64,000 nucleotides of DNA from Kribbella rubisoli (lineage in GTDB: Bacteria > Actinomycetota > Actinomycetes > Propionibacteriales > Kribbellaceae). Position numbers and translations under genes: made by a program. Under the pieces are notes generated by a model that saw only the letters and a program-made list of their open reading frames with translations, was not told where the DNA came from and did not search any database. The stretch is taken from positions 928,344 to 992,343 of the forward strand of contig NZ_SHKR01000013.1 of assembly GCF_004217145.1 (NCBI RefSeq), read 5' to 3'. Positions 32,871 through 42,558 of the stretch are shown here, piece after piece; position 1 is the stretch's first letter, and every line of letters begins with the position of its first letter.

Positions 32871-33819
32871 CAGGATCAGTCGAGAACCTCGTTGCGCGAG
32901 GGTCGAGTTCGTCGCCCTGGCGTTCGGTCAGCAAGCCGTACAGTTCCGGCCGTCGTCCGCGCAGCCAGCGGCGGCCGGTTGCCAAGGGCACCAGATCCAG
33001 GTCGAGGTCGGCGACCACCACGGCCTCGGCGGGTACGGGCGTCTCGGCGACGATGCGGCCGTACGGGTCGAGGATCATCGCGTTGCCGGTGCGGAGCTCG
33101 TCGTCGTCCCGTCCGACGCCGTTGCTGAACAGGAGGAACATCCCGTTGTCGTGCGCCCGCGCTGGCAGCCACCGCATCAGCCAGCCGCGACCGCTCGGTC
33201 CGTTGAACGCCTCCTCGATCCGCGCGCGATCCCCGCTCTCCCAGACCTCGAGCGGGATCGGCTTCATCCCGTGCGGGCTACGCGAGTTCGTCCCGCCGGT
33301 CTGGTGCGGCGCGATCAGGACAGTTGCACCGAGCAACGCAGTGATCCGGACGTTCTCGACCAGGTTGTTGTCCCAGCAGATCAGGACGCCGGCCCGGAAT
33401 CCCCAGGGCGTGTCGAACACCGTGTACGACGATCCGCTCGCGATCTGCTCGTGCTCGAACGCGTGCAGCTTCCGATGCACGTGGACGGTCCCGTCCGGCA
33501 GGCACACGGCGTACGCGTTGAACAGCGTGCCGTCGGCATCCTCCAAGAACCCGACCCCGATACCGGCGTCCAGCTCCTTGGCCAGGGCAACGACCCGGCT
33601 GATCAACGGCCCGTCGGCCGGCTCGGCCAGCTCGTGGAGCCGCTCGGAGGTGTGACGGCGCAGATGCCAGTAGCCGAGCAGACACATCTCGGGAAGTACG
33701 ACGAGCCGGGCGCCGTCGTCGACCGCCGCACGGGCGAGTCGCTCGACGGTGGCGAGGTTGGTCGAGGGCTGATCGGGGGTCGGCTCGAACTGGACGACGG
33801 CGGCGCGGAAGGACGTCAT
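32860..33819 (-). CDS. Carbon-nitrogen hydrolase (nitrilase superfamily)
   Basis: 319 aa from ATG 33819; the longer in-frame extension covers the LysR promoter and is rejected. Catalytic triad E44 (VLPEMCLLGYW), K117 (HRKLHAFEHEQ) and C148 (LICWDNN) is intact. The substrate may be an amide or nitrile; N-terminal extension and ends resemble hypothetical amidases. Divergent from the LysR regulator at 33890, which probably controls it. Convergent 11-bp overlap with ispF. Confidence 0.87.
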   Translation of the reverse strand: MTSFRAAVVQFEPTPDQPSTNLATVERLARAAVDDGARLVVLPEMCLLGYWHLRRHTSERLHELAEPADGPLISRVVALAKELDAGIGVGFLEDADGTLFNAYAVCLPDGTVHVHRKLHAFEHEQIASGSSYTVFDTPWGFRAGVLICWDNNLVENVRITALLGATVLIAPHQTGGTNSRSPHGMKPIPLEVWESGDRARIEEAFNGPSGRGWLMRWLPARAHDNGMFLLFSNGVGRDDDELRTGNAMILDPYGRIVAETPVPAEAVVVADLDLDLVPLATGRRWLRGRRPELYGLLTERQGDELDPRATRFSTDPVSR

Positions 33820-33889
33820 ACGACCATCGAAACGCCGATCGGTCCATGACGTCCAATAGCCGTTCGGGAGGATTCCATATCCTGGGGTT

Positions 33890-34768
33890 ATGGATCTCCG
33901 TCTGCTCCGGGCGTTCGTCACGGTGGCCAGGCTGCGGAACTTCGGCGCCGCGGCCGAAGAACTGTCGACCAGTCAGCCGGCGCTGACCAAGCAGATCCAG
34001 GTGCTGGAGCGTCGGGTCGGTTCGGTGCTGTTCAGCCGGGGGCGGCATGGTGCCCGGCTGACCCCGGCCGGGGAGCTGCTGCTTCCTGACGCTCTGGAGT
34101 TGCTCGACCGGTCCGAGGCCTTCGAACGACGGGCTGTGCAGGTCGCGTCCGGGACTGAGGGATCGCTGGCGATCGGGTTCGGATTGTCCGGCATCGAGTT
34201 GGCTCCGAAGGCCGTTGCGCTGTTCCGGAGCCGGTGGCCGGGAGTGACGATCTCGCTGGAAGACATGTCGTCGGCGATGCAGTGTGAGCGGTTGCTGGCC
34301 GGGAGTCTGCAGATCGGGTTCGTCCGGTTGCCGGTGCCGGCCGGTCTCGAACACCTTCGGTTACGACGGGATCGGCTCACGCTCGCGGTCCCGGCGGGGC
34401 AGAACCTGCCTCGCGACCTGGTCCACTGGATCGACTCCCGCCCGCTGATCCGGCTGACACCCTCGCGGGGGCCGGGGCTGACAGCTCAGATCAACAGTCT
34501 GTACGCCGAGCTTGGTTGCCATCCGCAAGTACTTCAGGAAGCCGGTGATCTACAGACAGTGCTCGCTCTGACCGCGGCCGGCGCGGGGCCTGCCGTCGTA
34601 CCTCAGTCTGCTGAGCGGATCGCACCGCCGGAGGTCCGGCTGGTGCCGCTGCCGGGACGTGCTGCTACCTGGTGGATCGGCACGGCCTGGGCAACGAGGA
34701 CCCCACTCACCGAACGCTTCGTGAAGGTGGCCGCCGAGGTGGCGCGGGGGGAGGTGCGTTCCGGTTGA
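33890..34768 (+). CDS. LysR-family regulator
   Basis: 292 aa. N-terminal winged HTH (MDLRLLRAFVTVARLRNFGA, ELSTSQPALTKQIQVLERRV, residues 1-58), then a periplasmic-binding-like effector domain. ATG 33890 is 6 nt after TATCCT (33878-33883): leaderless. Divergent from the nitrilase-type gene, the classical LysR arrangement; the effector is unknown. A possible target pair. Confidence 0.92.
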   Translation: MDLRLLRAFVTVARLRNFGAAAEELSTSQPALTKQIQVLERRVGSVLFSRGRHGARLTPAGELLLPDALELLDRSEAFERRAVQVASGTEGSLAIGFGLSGIELAPKAVALFRSRWPGVTISLEDMSSAMQCERLLAGSLQIGFVRLPVPAGLEHLRLRRDRLTLAVPAGQNLPRDLVHWIDSRPLIRLTPSRGPGLTAQINSLYAELGCHPQVLQEAGDLQTVLALTAAGAGPAVVPQSAERIAPPEVRLVPLPGRAATWWIGTAWATRTPLTERFVKVAAEVARGEVRSG

Positions 34769-34774
34769 CGCTGC

Positions 34775-35440
34775 CTACGGACCGGAGCTGAAGCCAGGGT
34801 TCACGACGTGCCGGACATTGCCGTGCAGCCGGCGGCTGTGGACGGCCGCAGCCGCGATGATGCCAGCGGCAACCAGCAGGCAGAGGATCCCGCCAACGAG
34901 GTCGGCGGTCACGTTCTCCTCGCCGACGAACTCGGGCTGGAGTACTCCGTGCTTGTCGAGGATCACCGGCACGTTGCCGCCGGGAAAGTCGTGCGAGCCG
35001 TGTTTGGTGAAGTCGTAGCTGTGGCCGTTCGGACAGTCGGCGGTGAATTCGTACACCGGGTCGCCGTCGTACCCGCGGACGTGGCAGGTGATCGTCGTAC
35101 CGACCTGGGAGAGGGCGACCGGCGTCGGCGTCATCACGAACGGCACCGCCGCGAGCCCGCCGGCCAGCGCACCGAAGTACCCGAAGTTGCCGCCGCCCAG
35201 CGTCGCGATGCCCATCACCATGAAGCCGACGCCCAGAACAAGTACGAGCACCGACAGCACGATGTCGTGCGGCGGGAACGTGTACAGCCCGCCGGCCGCG
35301 ACCAGCAACACCCAGCCCAGTGCGATGTGATGCCAGGTAGGCCCCTTCGGCGCGCCCGGCCGCCGGAGGTGACGCCCGGCGACGATCACGATCACGATGA
35401 TCGCCGCCATCCCGCCGAAGAACTCGATCCCGATCCGCAT
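34775..35440 (-). CDS. Polytopic membrane protein of unknown function
   Basis: 221 aa. Hydrophobic segments near 8-21, 39-53, 58-80 and 85-103, then a Cys-containing extracytoplasmic loop (TCHVRGYDGDPVYEFTADC, about 118-136) and a last helix near 180-198. GGAGG lies 10 nt upstream of the ATG and inside the end of the M1 peptidase gene, which stops 4 bp upstream, so the two are co-transcribed. I do not recognise the family. Confidence 0.65.
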   Translation of the reverse strand: MRIGIEFFGGMAAIIVIVIVAGRHLRRPGAPKGPTWHHIALGWVLLVAAGGLYTFPPHDIVLSVLVLVLGVGFMVMGIATLGGGNFGYFGALAGGLAAVPFVMTPTPVALSQVGTTITCHVRGYDGDPVYEFTADCPNGHSYDFTKHGSHDFPGGNVPVILDKHGVLQPEFVGEENVTADLVGGILCLLVAAGIIAAAAVHSRRLHGNVRHVVNPGFSSGP

Positions 35441-35443
35441 CGA

Positions 35444-36742
35444 CTAGCGCCTCCGGGGCAGCGGCGGTAGCCCGTAGGAGTCCAGCCAGGCGGCGAACAG
35501 GTGCCGGAGTGCTTCCTCGTCCGGGCTGAACGTGGTCGCCAGGGCGATGAACTCGGTAGTGGTGACGGAGCCGTGCCGATGGACCTTGGTCCAGGTGTGC
35601 AGGAGTTCGAAGAACGCGTCGTCGCCCAGGTGCTTCCGCAGTACGTGCAAGGTGATCGCGCCGCGCTTGTAGAGCCGGTCGTCGAACATCAGCTCCGGGC
35701 CGGGGTCCGACAGCATCAGGTCCTGCGGCAGCCCCTTCAACCGCGAGTGCGCCTTCGCGACCTGCTGGTCGGCGGTGAGGCCGCGCGACTCCTCCGACCA
35801 CAGCCACTCGGCGTAGCAGGCGAAGCCTTCGTTCAGCCAGATGTGCTGCCAGCTCGCCGGGGTCAGGCTGTTGCCGAACCATTGGTGCGCCAGCTCGTGT
35901 GCGACCAGCCGCTCGGATCCGCGCCGACCGTCGACGTGGTTGCTCCCGAACACCGAGATGCCCTGTGCCTCGAGCGGGATCTCCAGCGGATCGTCGGTCA
36001 CCACGACCGTGTACCCGCCGAACGGATACGGCCCGAACTGCCGGCAGAACAGCTTCATCATGTCCTGCTGCCGCCCGAAGTCGTTCCGGAACTGACGGGT
36101 CAACCGACCCGGCAGCACACCCTTCGTGGTCACGGGCGTCGTGGCCAGGCCCACCTCGTCGTACGAGCCGATCTGAACGGTCGCGAGGTACGTCGCCATC
36201 GGCGCGGCTTGGTCGAACACCCACGTCGTACGACTCGCCTTCACCCGGCGCGAGACCAGTCGTCCGTTGGCGACGACCTGGTACGGCGAATCCGTGGTGA
36301 TCGAGATCCGGTAATGAGCCTTGTCGCCGGGATGGTCGTTGCACGGGAACCAGGTCGCCGCGCCGCTCGGCTGGCTCGCGACGATCACGCCCTCGGTGAG
36401 CTCCTCCCAGCCGAGCTCGCCCCACGGGCTGTCCTCGGGCTTCGGGCTCCCGCCGTACTGGATGTCGACGCTGAACTCGGCGCCGTCGGGCAGGTTCGCG
36501 GTGATGTAGAGCTTGCCGGCGCGCTGGGTGAAGCGCTGCGGGCGGCGGCCGTTGACCAGCACCTTGGACGCGCGCAGTCCGGACAGGTCGAAGCTGAACC
36601 GGGACAACGCCTGGGTGGCGAACGCCGTGATCGTTGCCTTGCCGCTCAGCCGGTTGCTGTTGACCCGATAGTCGAGCTCCAGGTCATAGGACTCGACCTT
36701 GTAGCCGGCGTTTCCATGCGTGGGCACATAAGGGTCAACCAT
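35444..36742 (-). CDS. M1-family aminopeptidase
   Basis: 432 aa, shorter than canonical aminopeptidase N (about 850), lacking its C-terminal helical domain. N-terminal beta domain (YDLELDYRVNSNRLSGKATI) and gluzincin centre HELAHQWFGNS with the downstream glutamate in WLNEGFACYAEW (HExxH-18-E). GxMEN is replaced by a loop without the canonical motif. Its ATG overlaps the stop of the giant Pls/PosA gene by one base (TGATG), implying coupling. Likely a cytoplasmic or secreted peptidase; no signal peptide is visible. Confidence 0.88.
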   Translation of the reverse strand: MVDPYVPTHGNAGYKVESYDLELDYRVNSNRLSGKATITAFATQALSRFSFDLSGLRASKVLVNGRRPQRFTQRAGKLYITANLPDGAEFSVDIQYGGSPKPEDSPWGELGWEELTEGVIVASQPSGAATWFPCNDHPGDKAHYRISITTDSPYQVVANGRLVSRRVKASRTTWVFDQAAPMATYLATVQIGSYDEVGLATTPVTTKGVLPGRLTRQFRNDFGRQQDMMKLFCRQFGPYPFGGYTVVVTDDPLEIPLEAQGISVFGSNHVDGRRGSERLVAHELAHQWFGNSLTPASWQHIWLNEGFACYAEWLWSEESRGLTADQQVAKAHSRLKGLPQDLMLSDPGPELMFDDRLYKRGAITLHVLRKHLGDDAFFELLHTWTKVHRHGSVTTTEFIALATTFSPDEEALRHLFAAWLDSYGLPPLPRRR

Positions 36743-39700
36743 CAGCCCTGCCAGGGACCGATCGGGTTCCCGGCCCAGCGCGTACCAGCCGGCACGCCTT
36801 CACCACGCATCACGAGAGACACCGGCCCGATGGTAGCTCCTGCTCCTACCGAGGCGGCCGGGAGGACGATGCCGTGGGGCCCGAGGGTTGCTCCTGGCCC
36901 GAAGGTGACTGTGCTCATGGAGAGAACTCGATCATGAAAAAGGTGCGTCTGCAGCACGCAGCCGCGATTCACCGTGGCACCGTCGCCCAGGGTGACTAGA
37001 TCTGCCTCCGGCAACCAGTACGTCTCACACCAGACGCCCTTGCCGATCTTGGCTCCGAGTGACCTGAGCCACAGGTTGAGCACCGGCGTACCGGCCGCCG
37101 CGTTCGCGAACCACGGCGCCGCGACCAGCTCGACGAAGCTGTCGACCACCTCGTTGCGCCAGACGAACGAGCTCCACAGCGGATACTCGACCGCGCGCGT
37201 CCGGCCGACGATCAGCCACTTCGCGACCGTCGCCATCCCGCCTGCGACCGCGCCGGCGGTCAGGATCACCGCGCCGGACAGCAGCAGCGCAGGCAGCGGG
37301 CCGAGCCAGATGTCGAGCGCCTGCAGCGCGAACAGCACGCCGAGCGCGATCAGCACCGTGCACATGATCGGGACGAAGCGGCACAGCTCGACCAGCGCCC
37401 GCGCGACCTTCAGCTTGTACGGCGGGTTGAACGTCCTGCTCTGGTCGCCCGCGATGGCCTGCCGGCGCAGCTTCACCGGCGGCGAGCCGAGCCACGACGT
37501 ACCGGCCTTGGACTTCTTCGGGGCCGCGGACAGTACGGCGACCAGGCCGTTCTTCGGGACGCTCCGGCCCGGCGCGGTCATACCCGAGTTGCCGAGGAAC
37601 GCGCGTTTGCCGACCTTCGCGCCGGCCACATGCAGCCAGCCGCCGCCGAGCTCGTACGACGCGATCATCGTGTCGTCGGCGAGGAACGCCCCTTCCCCGA
37701 CCGTCGTCATCTTCGGGAGCAGCAGCACGGTCGAGGCCTCGACGTCGCGGCCGATCTTCGCGCCCAGCGCCCGCAGCCACCACGGCGTCAGCAGGCTCGC
37801 GTACAAGGGGAAGAGCAGGGTGCGTGCCGAGTCGAGCAGCCGCTCGGTCGCCCAGACCTGCCACCCGATCCGGCTGCGGACCGGATAATGACCGGCCTTG
37901 ATCCCGATGCCGAGCAGCCGTACGCCGATCAGCGTGAGGATCGCCATCGTCGCGAAACCGACGAGCGTCATCAGCGGGATCGCTTCCAGGGCCTTGAGCG
38001 CCGCGTCGCCGAGGGTCTGCGTGTCCTTCACATACCGTCCGAGTACGACCAACGCCGCCGCCGCAGCAGCGACCGGGATCAACGACATGATCGCGGACTG
38101 AGCGCCGTACGCCGCGACCCACCACGGCGCGCGAGCGGGCCGATGATCGGGCCACGGGTGCCGGGCGCGGCCGATCCGGGCCGCGGGCGAGCCGGACCAG
38201 CGCTCGTTCTCGGGGACCTTGCCGGAGACAGCGGAGCCGGCCATGATCTCGGCGTTCCGGCCGATCTCCGCGCCCGGAAGCAGTGTGCTGCGGGACCCGA
38301 CCACGGCTTCGGCACCGACGGTCACCGGGCCGACGTGCAGTCGGTCGCCGTCGATCCAGTAGCCGGCCAGGTCGACCTCGGGCTCGACGGACGCGCCGCG
38401 ACCCATCGTGAGCATGCCGGTCACCGGCGGAAGCGTGTGCAGGTCGACGCCTCGGCCGACCTTGGCGCCGAGCGCGCGGGCGTAGTACGCGATCCATGGC
38501 GCGCCCGCGAGGTTCGCGGCTCCGGCGGCGTCGGAAAGGTTCTCAGCGGCCCAGAGACGTACGTGGATTTTGCCGCCGCGTGGGTAGGTGCCGGGCTTCA
38601 GGCCGCGTAGGAGGATCCGGGCGCCGAGCACCGCGATGCCCATCCGGCCGGCCGGGCTGATGAGGATCAGCCAGCCTGCCAGGATCCACCACCACGACAC
38701 GGTCCGCGCCCAGGGCAGCGGCTCGATCAGCTCGGCGAGCAGGTTGTTCAGCGTGAAGACGTACACCAGCCAGCGAACGCCGACGACGGTCTGGAGGATC
38801 AGGGTCAACGCCGTCTGCAGGAGCTGGGTGCTCTTCGGAGTCGGCCGGATGTCACGCATCTCGACCGGCTCCAGCGCCGCCGGCTGGAACTCGTCGAGCC
38901 GCTCAGCCAGCGCGCCGAGGCGTGGGTACTCGTAGATGTCGCCGACGGTGACCTCCGGGAACTTCTCCCGGAGCGCGGAGACCAGCTGCGCCGCGGCGAG
39001 GCTGCCGCCGCCGTGCAGGAAGAAGTCGTTGTCTGCGCTGGTGACCTTGGCGCCGAGGACCGTGGTCCAGCGCTCTGCCAGCCACCCCGCGGTGCCGGTC
39101 AGCTCTGCGGGCGGACCGTCAGTGTCCATCCCGGGCAGCGGCCAGGGGAGTGCGTTGCGGTCGACCTTGCCCGACGTCCTGGTCGGCAACGTGTCGACGA
39201 CGGCGAGCAACGGCACGAGCGCCGCGGGCAGTGCTTCACGCAGCCGCTCAGTCGCCTTGGCATTGTCGAAGGACGTCGGATCGTCAGGTACGACGTACCC
39301 GACGAGAAGCTGATTGCCGGCCGCGCTGTTGCGTACGGCGGCCGCGGCGCCCGTGATCCCGGGGAGCGCCTGCAGGGCGGCATCGACCTCGCCGAGCTCG
39401 ATACGGCGACCGCCGAGCTTCACCTGTTCGTCGGCGCGGCCCTGGAACAGCAGGCCCAGCGGATCGGACCTGACCAGGTCGCCGCTGCGATACGCTCGCT
39501 CCCAGCCGAGGGTCGGCATCGGGGCGAACTTCTCGGCGTCCTTGACCGGGTCGAGGTACCGGGCCAGGCCGACACCGCCGATGATCAGCTCGCCGATCTC
39601 ACCGTCCGCGACTTCGTTGCCTGCAGCATCTATTACGGCGAGATCCCAGCCGTCCAAGGGGAGACCGATCCGGACCGGGCCTTCGCCGGTGAGCTGGGCG

Positions 39701-40674
39701 GCGCAGGCCACCACGGTCGCCTCGGTCGGGCCGTACGTGTTCCAGACCTCGCGGCCGTCGACCGCGAGCCGCTCGGCGAGCTCGGGCGGGCACGCCTCGC
39801 CGCCGAAGATCAGCAGCCGCACCTGGTCCAGCGCGTCCGGCGGCCAGAGCGCGGCCAGGGTCGGCACGGTGGAGACGATAGTGATGCCTTGGGCAACCAA
39901 CCACGGGCCGAGGTCCATACCGGTCCGGACCAGCGAGCGCGGGGCCGGGACGAGGCAGGCGCCGTGCCGCCAGGCCAGCCACATCTCCTCGCAGGACGCG
40001 TCGAACGCGACCGACAGGCCGGCCAGGACACGGTCGTCCGGCCCGATCGGTTCGTCCTGCAGGAAGAGGCGGGCCTCGGCGTCGACGAACGCGGCGGCCG
40101 AGCGGTGCGTGACCGCGACACCCTTCGGTACGCCGGTCGAGCCCGAGGTGAAGATGATCCACGCGTCGTCGGTCGTCTCCGGGCCTTGCGTGCCACGCGG
40201 AGCGTCCGTCGCCGTCGCGGCGTCCATGCGGGCGGAGTACGGATAGTCGAAGGCGCCGTTGGCCGCGTCGTTGTCGACGATCGGTCGCTGCTGCGGACGG
40301 GTCACCGTCAGCTCGAGCTCGTCGCCGACAGTGGCCGCGACCGCTGCTTCACCGAACACCAGCTCGGCGCGCTCTTCGGGGTCGTCCGCGTCCACGGGAA
40401 CGTAGGCCGCGCCGGCTTGGAGCGTGCCGAGAATCGCGACGTACAGGTCGTTGTGACCGGACGAGATCCGGACGCCCACTCGGTCGCCCGGACCGATCCC
40501 CGCGGTCGTCAGGCGGGTGGCGAACTTGGTCGTCTGCTCCAGCAGTTCGCGATAGCTGAGGCTCACGCTGCCGTCATCGAGCGCCGGCTCGTCGGCGTAC
40601 CTGTTGGCCGTCTCCTCCAGCACATCCACAAGCGTCCGCGCGGCCGTCGCCAACTCCCCGCGTCGCAACGTCAC
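36742..40674 (-). CDS. Pls/PosA-type NRPS-like protein
   Basis: 1310 aa from GTG 40674, chosen because TACTAT (40681-40686 on this strand) is 6 nt upstream; an ATG at 40803 lies upstream of the promoter and overlaps the next gene. Order: adenylation domain (1-535; IIFTSGSTGVPKGVAVTH, and TRTSGKVDRNALP), carrier domain (GGGSLAAAQLV serine, about 560-625), then a membrane region with several helices and left-handed beta-helix/hexapeptide repeats, the fold of the epsilon-poly-lysine synthetase (Pls) and PosA. There is no condensation or thioesterase domain. Such proteins may polymerise an amino acid through a membrane-bound amidation route; the product is unknown. The M1 peptidase gene is translationally coupled. 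Confidence 0.88.
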   Translation of the reverse strand: MTLRRGELATAARTLVDVLEETANRYADEPALDDGSVSLSYRELLEQTTKFATRLTTAGIGPGDRVGVRISSGHNDLYVAILGTLQAGAAYVPVDADDPEERAELVFGEAAVAATVGDELELTVTRPQQRPIVDNDAANGAFDYPYSARMDAATATDAPRGTQGPETTDDAWIIFTSGSTGVPKGVAVTHRSAAAFVDAEARLFLQDEPIGPDDRVLAGLSVAFDASCEEMWLAWRHGACLVPAPRSLVRTGMDLGPWLVAQGITIVSTVPTLAALWPPDALDQVRLLIFGGEACPPELAERLAVDGREVWNTYGPTEATVVACAAQLTGEGPVRIGLPLDGWDLAVIDAAGNEVADGEIGELIIGGVGLARYLDPVKDAEKFAPMPTLGWERAYRSGDLVRSDPLGLLFQGRADEQVKLGGRRIELGEVDAALQALPGITGAAAAVRNSAAGNQLLVGYVVPDDPTSFDNAKATERLREALPAALVPLLAVVDTLPTRTSGKVDRNALPWPLPGMDTDGPPAELTGTAGWLAERWTTVLGAKVTSADNDFFLHGGGSLAAAQLVSALREKFPEVTVGDIYEYPRLGALAERLDEFQPAALEPVEMRDIRPTPKSTQLLQTALTLILQTVVGVRWLVYVFTLNNLLAELIEPLPWARTVSWWWILAGWLILISPAGRMGIAVLGARILLRGLKPGTYPRGGKIHVRLWAAENLSDAAGAANLAGAPWIAYYARALGAKVGRGVDLHTLPPVTGMLTMGRGASVEPEVDLAGYWIDGDRLHVGPVTVGAEAVVGSRSTLLPGAEIGRNAEIMAGSAVSGKVPENERWSGSPAARIGRARHPWPDHRPARAPWWVAAYGAQSAIMSLIPVAAAAAALVVLGRYVKDTQTLGDAALKALEAIPLMTLVGFATMAILTLIGVRLLGIGIKAGHYPVRSRIGWQVWATERLLDSARTLLFPLYASLLTPWWLRALGAKIGRDVEASTVLLLPKMTTVGEGAFLADDTMIASYELGGGWLHVAGAKVGKRAFLGNSGMTAPGRSVPKNGLVAVLSAAPKKSKAGTSWLGSPPVKLRRQAIAGDQSRTFNPPYKLKVARALVELCRFVPIMCTVLIALGVLFALQALDIWLGPLPALLLSGAVILTAGAVAGGMATVAKWLIVGRTRAVEYPLWSSFVWRNEVVDSFVELVAAPWFANAAAGTPVLNLWLRSLGAKIGKGVWCETYWLPEADLVTLGDGATVNRGCVLQTHLFHDRVLSMSTVTFGPGATLGPHGIVLPAASVGAGATIGPVSLVMRGEGVPAGTRWAGNPIGPWQG

Positions 40675-40693
40675 GGCTGGATAGTACGCCGAC

Positions 40694-40714
40694 GGGTTAT
40701 CTGCTGGATAACCC
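40694..40714. promoter_or_regulatory. Operator candidate at the Pls/PosA promoter
   Basis: GGGTTATC-TGCTG-GATAACCC, perfect 8-bp arms with 5-nt spacer, about 20-40 bp upstream of the leaderless GTG, covering the -35 region. It lies 13 bp beyond the stop of the NmrA-like gene. Confidence 0.65.
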
Positions 40715-40726
40715 GAAGCAAACACC

Positions 40727-41536
40727 TCAAGCGCTTGTTGTGTCCCGATCGTGTGCGAATGCCTTGAAAGTACGGGCGGGCCGACCGAGCGCTTGCTCGA
40801 CATCGGTCGTCGGTTCGCCGCCGTGTCCGTTGGCGATCGAGGCCAGGATGTCGGTCAGAAGTTCGGCGCCCGCCCGCGGAACGCCCTTGGCTACTTGCTG
40901 TTCGGTGTACTCGGCCGGCGACAGGGCGACGTACTCGACGGGTAGGCCGGCCTCGGTCAACTGGTTGGCGGCTTCGGTGAAGGTGATGGCTTCTGGGCCG
41001 GTCAGTTCGTAGGTGCGACCGGCCTGATCGGACGTTGTCAGGGCGGCGGTGGCTACGTCCGCGATGTCGTCGGCGTCGATGAACGGCGTACGTCCGTCGC
41101 CGGCGGGTAGGGCGAGAGTGCCGGAGCGGACCGCGTTCTTCCACGGGCCTTCGGTGAAGTTCTGCGCGAACCAGTTGGGGTGCAGGATCGTCCACTCGGC
41201 ATCGGAACCTCGGACGGTCTGTTCGACGCCGTGCAAGGGATGGTCGGAGTCGGATGCGCGGGACGCTGACAGCAGGACGAGCCGTCGTACGCCTTTTGCC
41301 AGCGCCTGCTCGGTGAAGTGGGCGAGGCGGTCGCCGGGGCGGACGGTGGGTTCCATGAGATACGCGGCGGTGATGCCGTCGAGCGCGGGCGCCCAGGTTG
41401 ATTGGTCGTCGAGGTCGAGTCGTACGTCGCTGCCGGTGCGGGACGCCGTACGGACCTCGTGGCCCGTGGAGCGGAGGCGGGCTGCGATGCGGCGGCCGGT
41501 GGTGCCGGTGCCGCCGAGGACGAGGAACTTGTTCAT
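40727..41536 (-). CDS. NmrA-like NAD(P)-binding protein
   Basis: 269 aa from ATG 41536. Rossmann motif VLGGTGTTGRRIA (residues 5-17), RLVLLSASRASDSD, and LHPNWFAQNF as in NAD(P)-dependent epimerase/NmrA-like reductases (SDR a family; quinone oxidoreductase-like). The active-site Tyr is not obvious. Divergent from an AraC-type regulator; the pair recurs in actinobacteria and suggests inducible redox or detoxification. Confidence 0.88.
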   Translation of the reverse strand: MNKFLVLGGTGTTGRRIAARLRSTGHEVRTASRTGSDVRLDLDDQSTWAPALDGITAAYLMEPTVRPGDRLAHFTEQALAKGVRRLVLLSASRASDSDHPLHGVEQTVRGSDAEWTILHPNWFAQNFTEGPWKNAVRSGTLALPAGDGRTPFIDADDIADVATAALTTSDQAGRTYELTGPEAITFTEAANQLTEAGLPVEYVALSPAEYTEQQVAKGVPRAGAELLTDILASIANGHGGEPTTDVEQALGRPARTFKAFAHDRDTTSA

Positions 41537-41616
41537 GTGGCAAGCCAACTGGAGTCGGCGCAGACGATCCATGGGAGAGCGTCGCCGATCCATTTGTGAT
41601 CGTCTAGCTTGGACGG

Positions 41617-42552
41617 GTGGATGTCCTCAGCGATCTGCTCCAGCGCGCGCAAGCGACGGACGCGCTGGTCCGGCAGATCATCGCGCGCGGGCCGTGGTCT
41701 GTGACGTACGCCGATGTGCCGTCGCTGTCGGTCGTCGCGACGCTCGGCGGTAGTGCTTGCCTGCGGCTGGACGACGGCGTACCTCGTCAGTTGGGGGCCG
41801 GTGACATCGCGCTGATCACGGGCGTCGGCAGCTACACGATCGCTGACGATCCGGCGACGCCGGCGTACTACGTGATCCGCGGCGGCCAGAAGTACACGAT
41901 CGACGGCGAGCCGGTGGAGTGGCGGGGTGAGTACCTGGCGCCACGCACCTACGGCGATGGGCTGCCCGGCGCGACGACGATGGTGCGTGGTGCCTACGAC
42001 CTGCGCGGTGACGTCGCCCAGCGGGTACTCGCTCTGCTGCCGCCGTTGGCAGTGGTGTCCGCTACGCCGCAGACCCGTCCCGCGCTGGACCTCTTAACCA
42101 CAGAGGTCGCCCGGGAGGAGCCAGGACAGGACGCCGTACTGCGAAGGCTGCTCGACTTCGTGCTGGTCCTCGCGCTACGCGCATGGTGCGCTGAGGCGGG
42201 GCCGCCGTCCTGGTACCAAGCACTCACCGCACCTGGCGTCGGCGACGCGCTCCGCCACCTCCACGAGGACCCCGCGCACCGCTGGTCGGTCGCAGAGCTG
42301 GCCGCCAAGGTCGGCCTGTCCCGCGCCACCTTCGCCGCCCGCTTCACCAGTCTGGTCGGCCAGCCGCCCCTCACCTACCTGACTGCCTGGCGCATGACCC
42401 TGGCAGCCGACCTCCTCCGCACCACAAAGTCCACCGTCGCGACGGTGGCCCACCAGGTCGGCTACGAAGACCCCTTCGCCTTCAGCGTCGCCTTCAAACG
42501 CACCCACCACCAGTCACCGACAACCTGGCGCAACCAGCAGGTGGAAAGCTGA
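41617..42552 (+). CDS. AraC-family regulator with cupin sensor
   Basis: 311 aa, GTG 41617, 6 nt after TAGCTT (41605-41610). N-terminal cupin-type domain (LGAGDIALITGVGSYTI, 60-110), then an AraC HTH (residues 215-305; WSVAELAAKVGLSRATFAARF, VATVAHQVGYEDPFAFSVAF). Divergent from the NmrA-like gene; it probably controls that gene and itself. Confidence 0.9.
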   Translation: MDVLSDLLQRAQATDALVRQIIARGPWSVTYADVPSLSVVATLGGSACLRLDDGVPRQLGAGDIALITGVGSYTIADDPATPAYYVIRGGQKYTIDGEPVEWRGEYLAPRTYGDGLPGATTMVRGAYDLRGDVAQRVLALLPPLAVVSATPQTRPALDLLTTEVAREEPGQDAVLRRLLDFVLVLALRAWCAEAGPPSWYQALTAPGVGDALRHLHEDPAHRWSVAELAAKVGLSRATFAARFTSLVGQPPLTYLTAWRMTLAADLLRTTKSTVATVAHQVGYEDPFAFSVAFKRTHHQSPTTWRNQQVES

Positions 42553-42558
42553 TCCGGC

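Noticed and set aside
39013..40767. 584-codon plus-strand ORF opposite the Pls/PosA gene
   Set aside because: Shadow of the adenylation domain on the other strand.
40675..40803. ATG at 40803 as the start of the Pls/PosA gene
   Set aside because: It would overlap the NmrA-like gene and lie upstream of the TACTAT promoter; the GTG at 40674 fits both promoter and family length.
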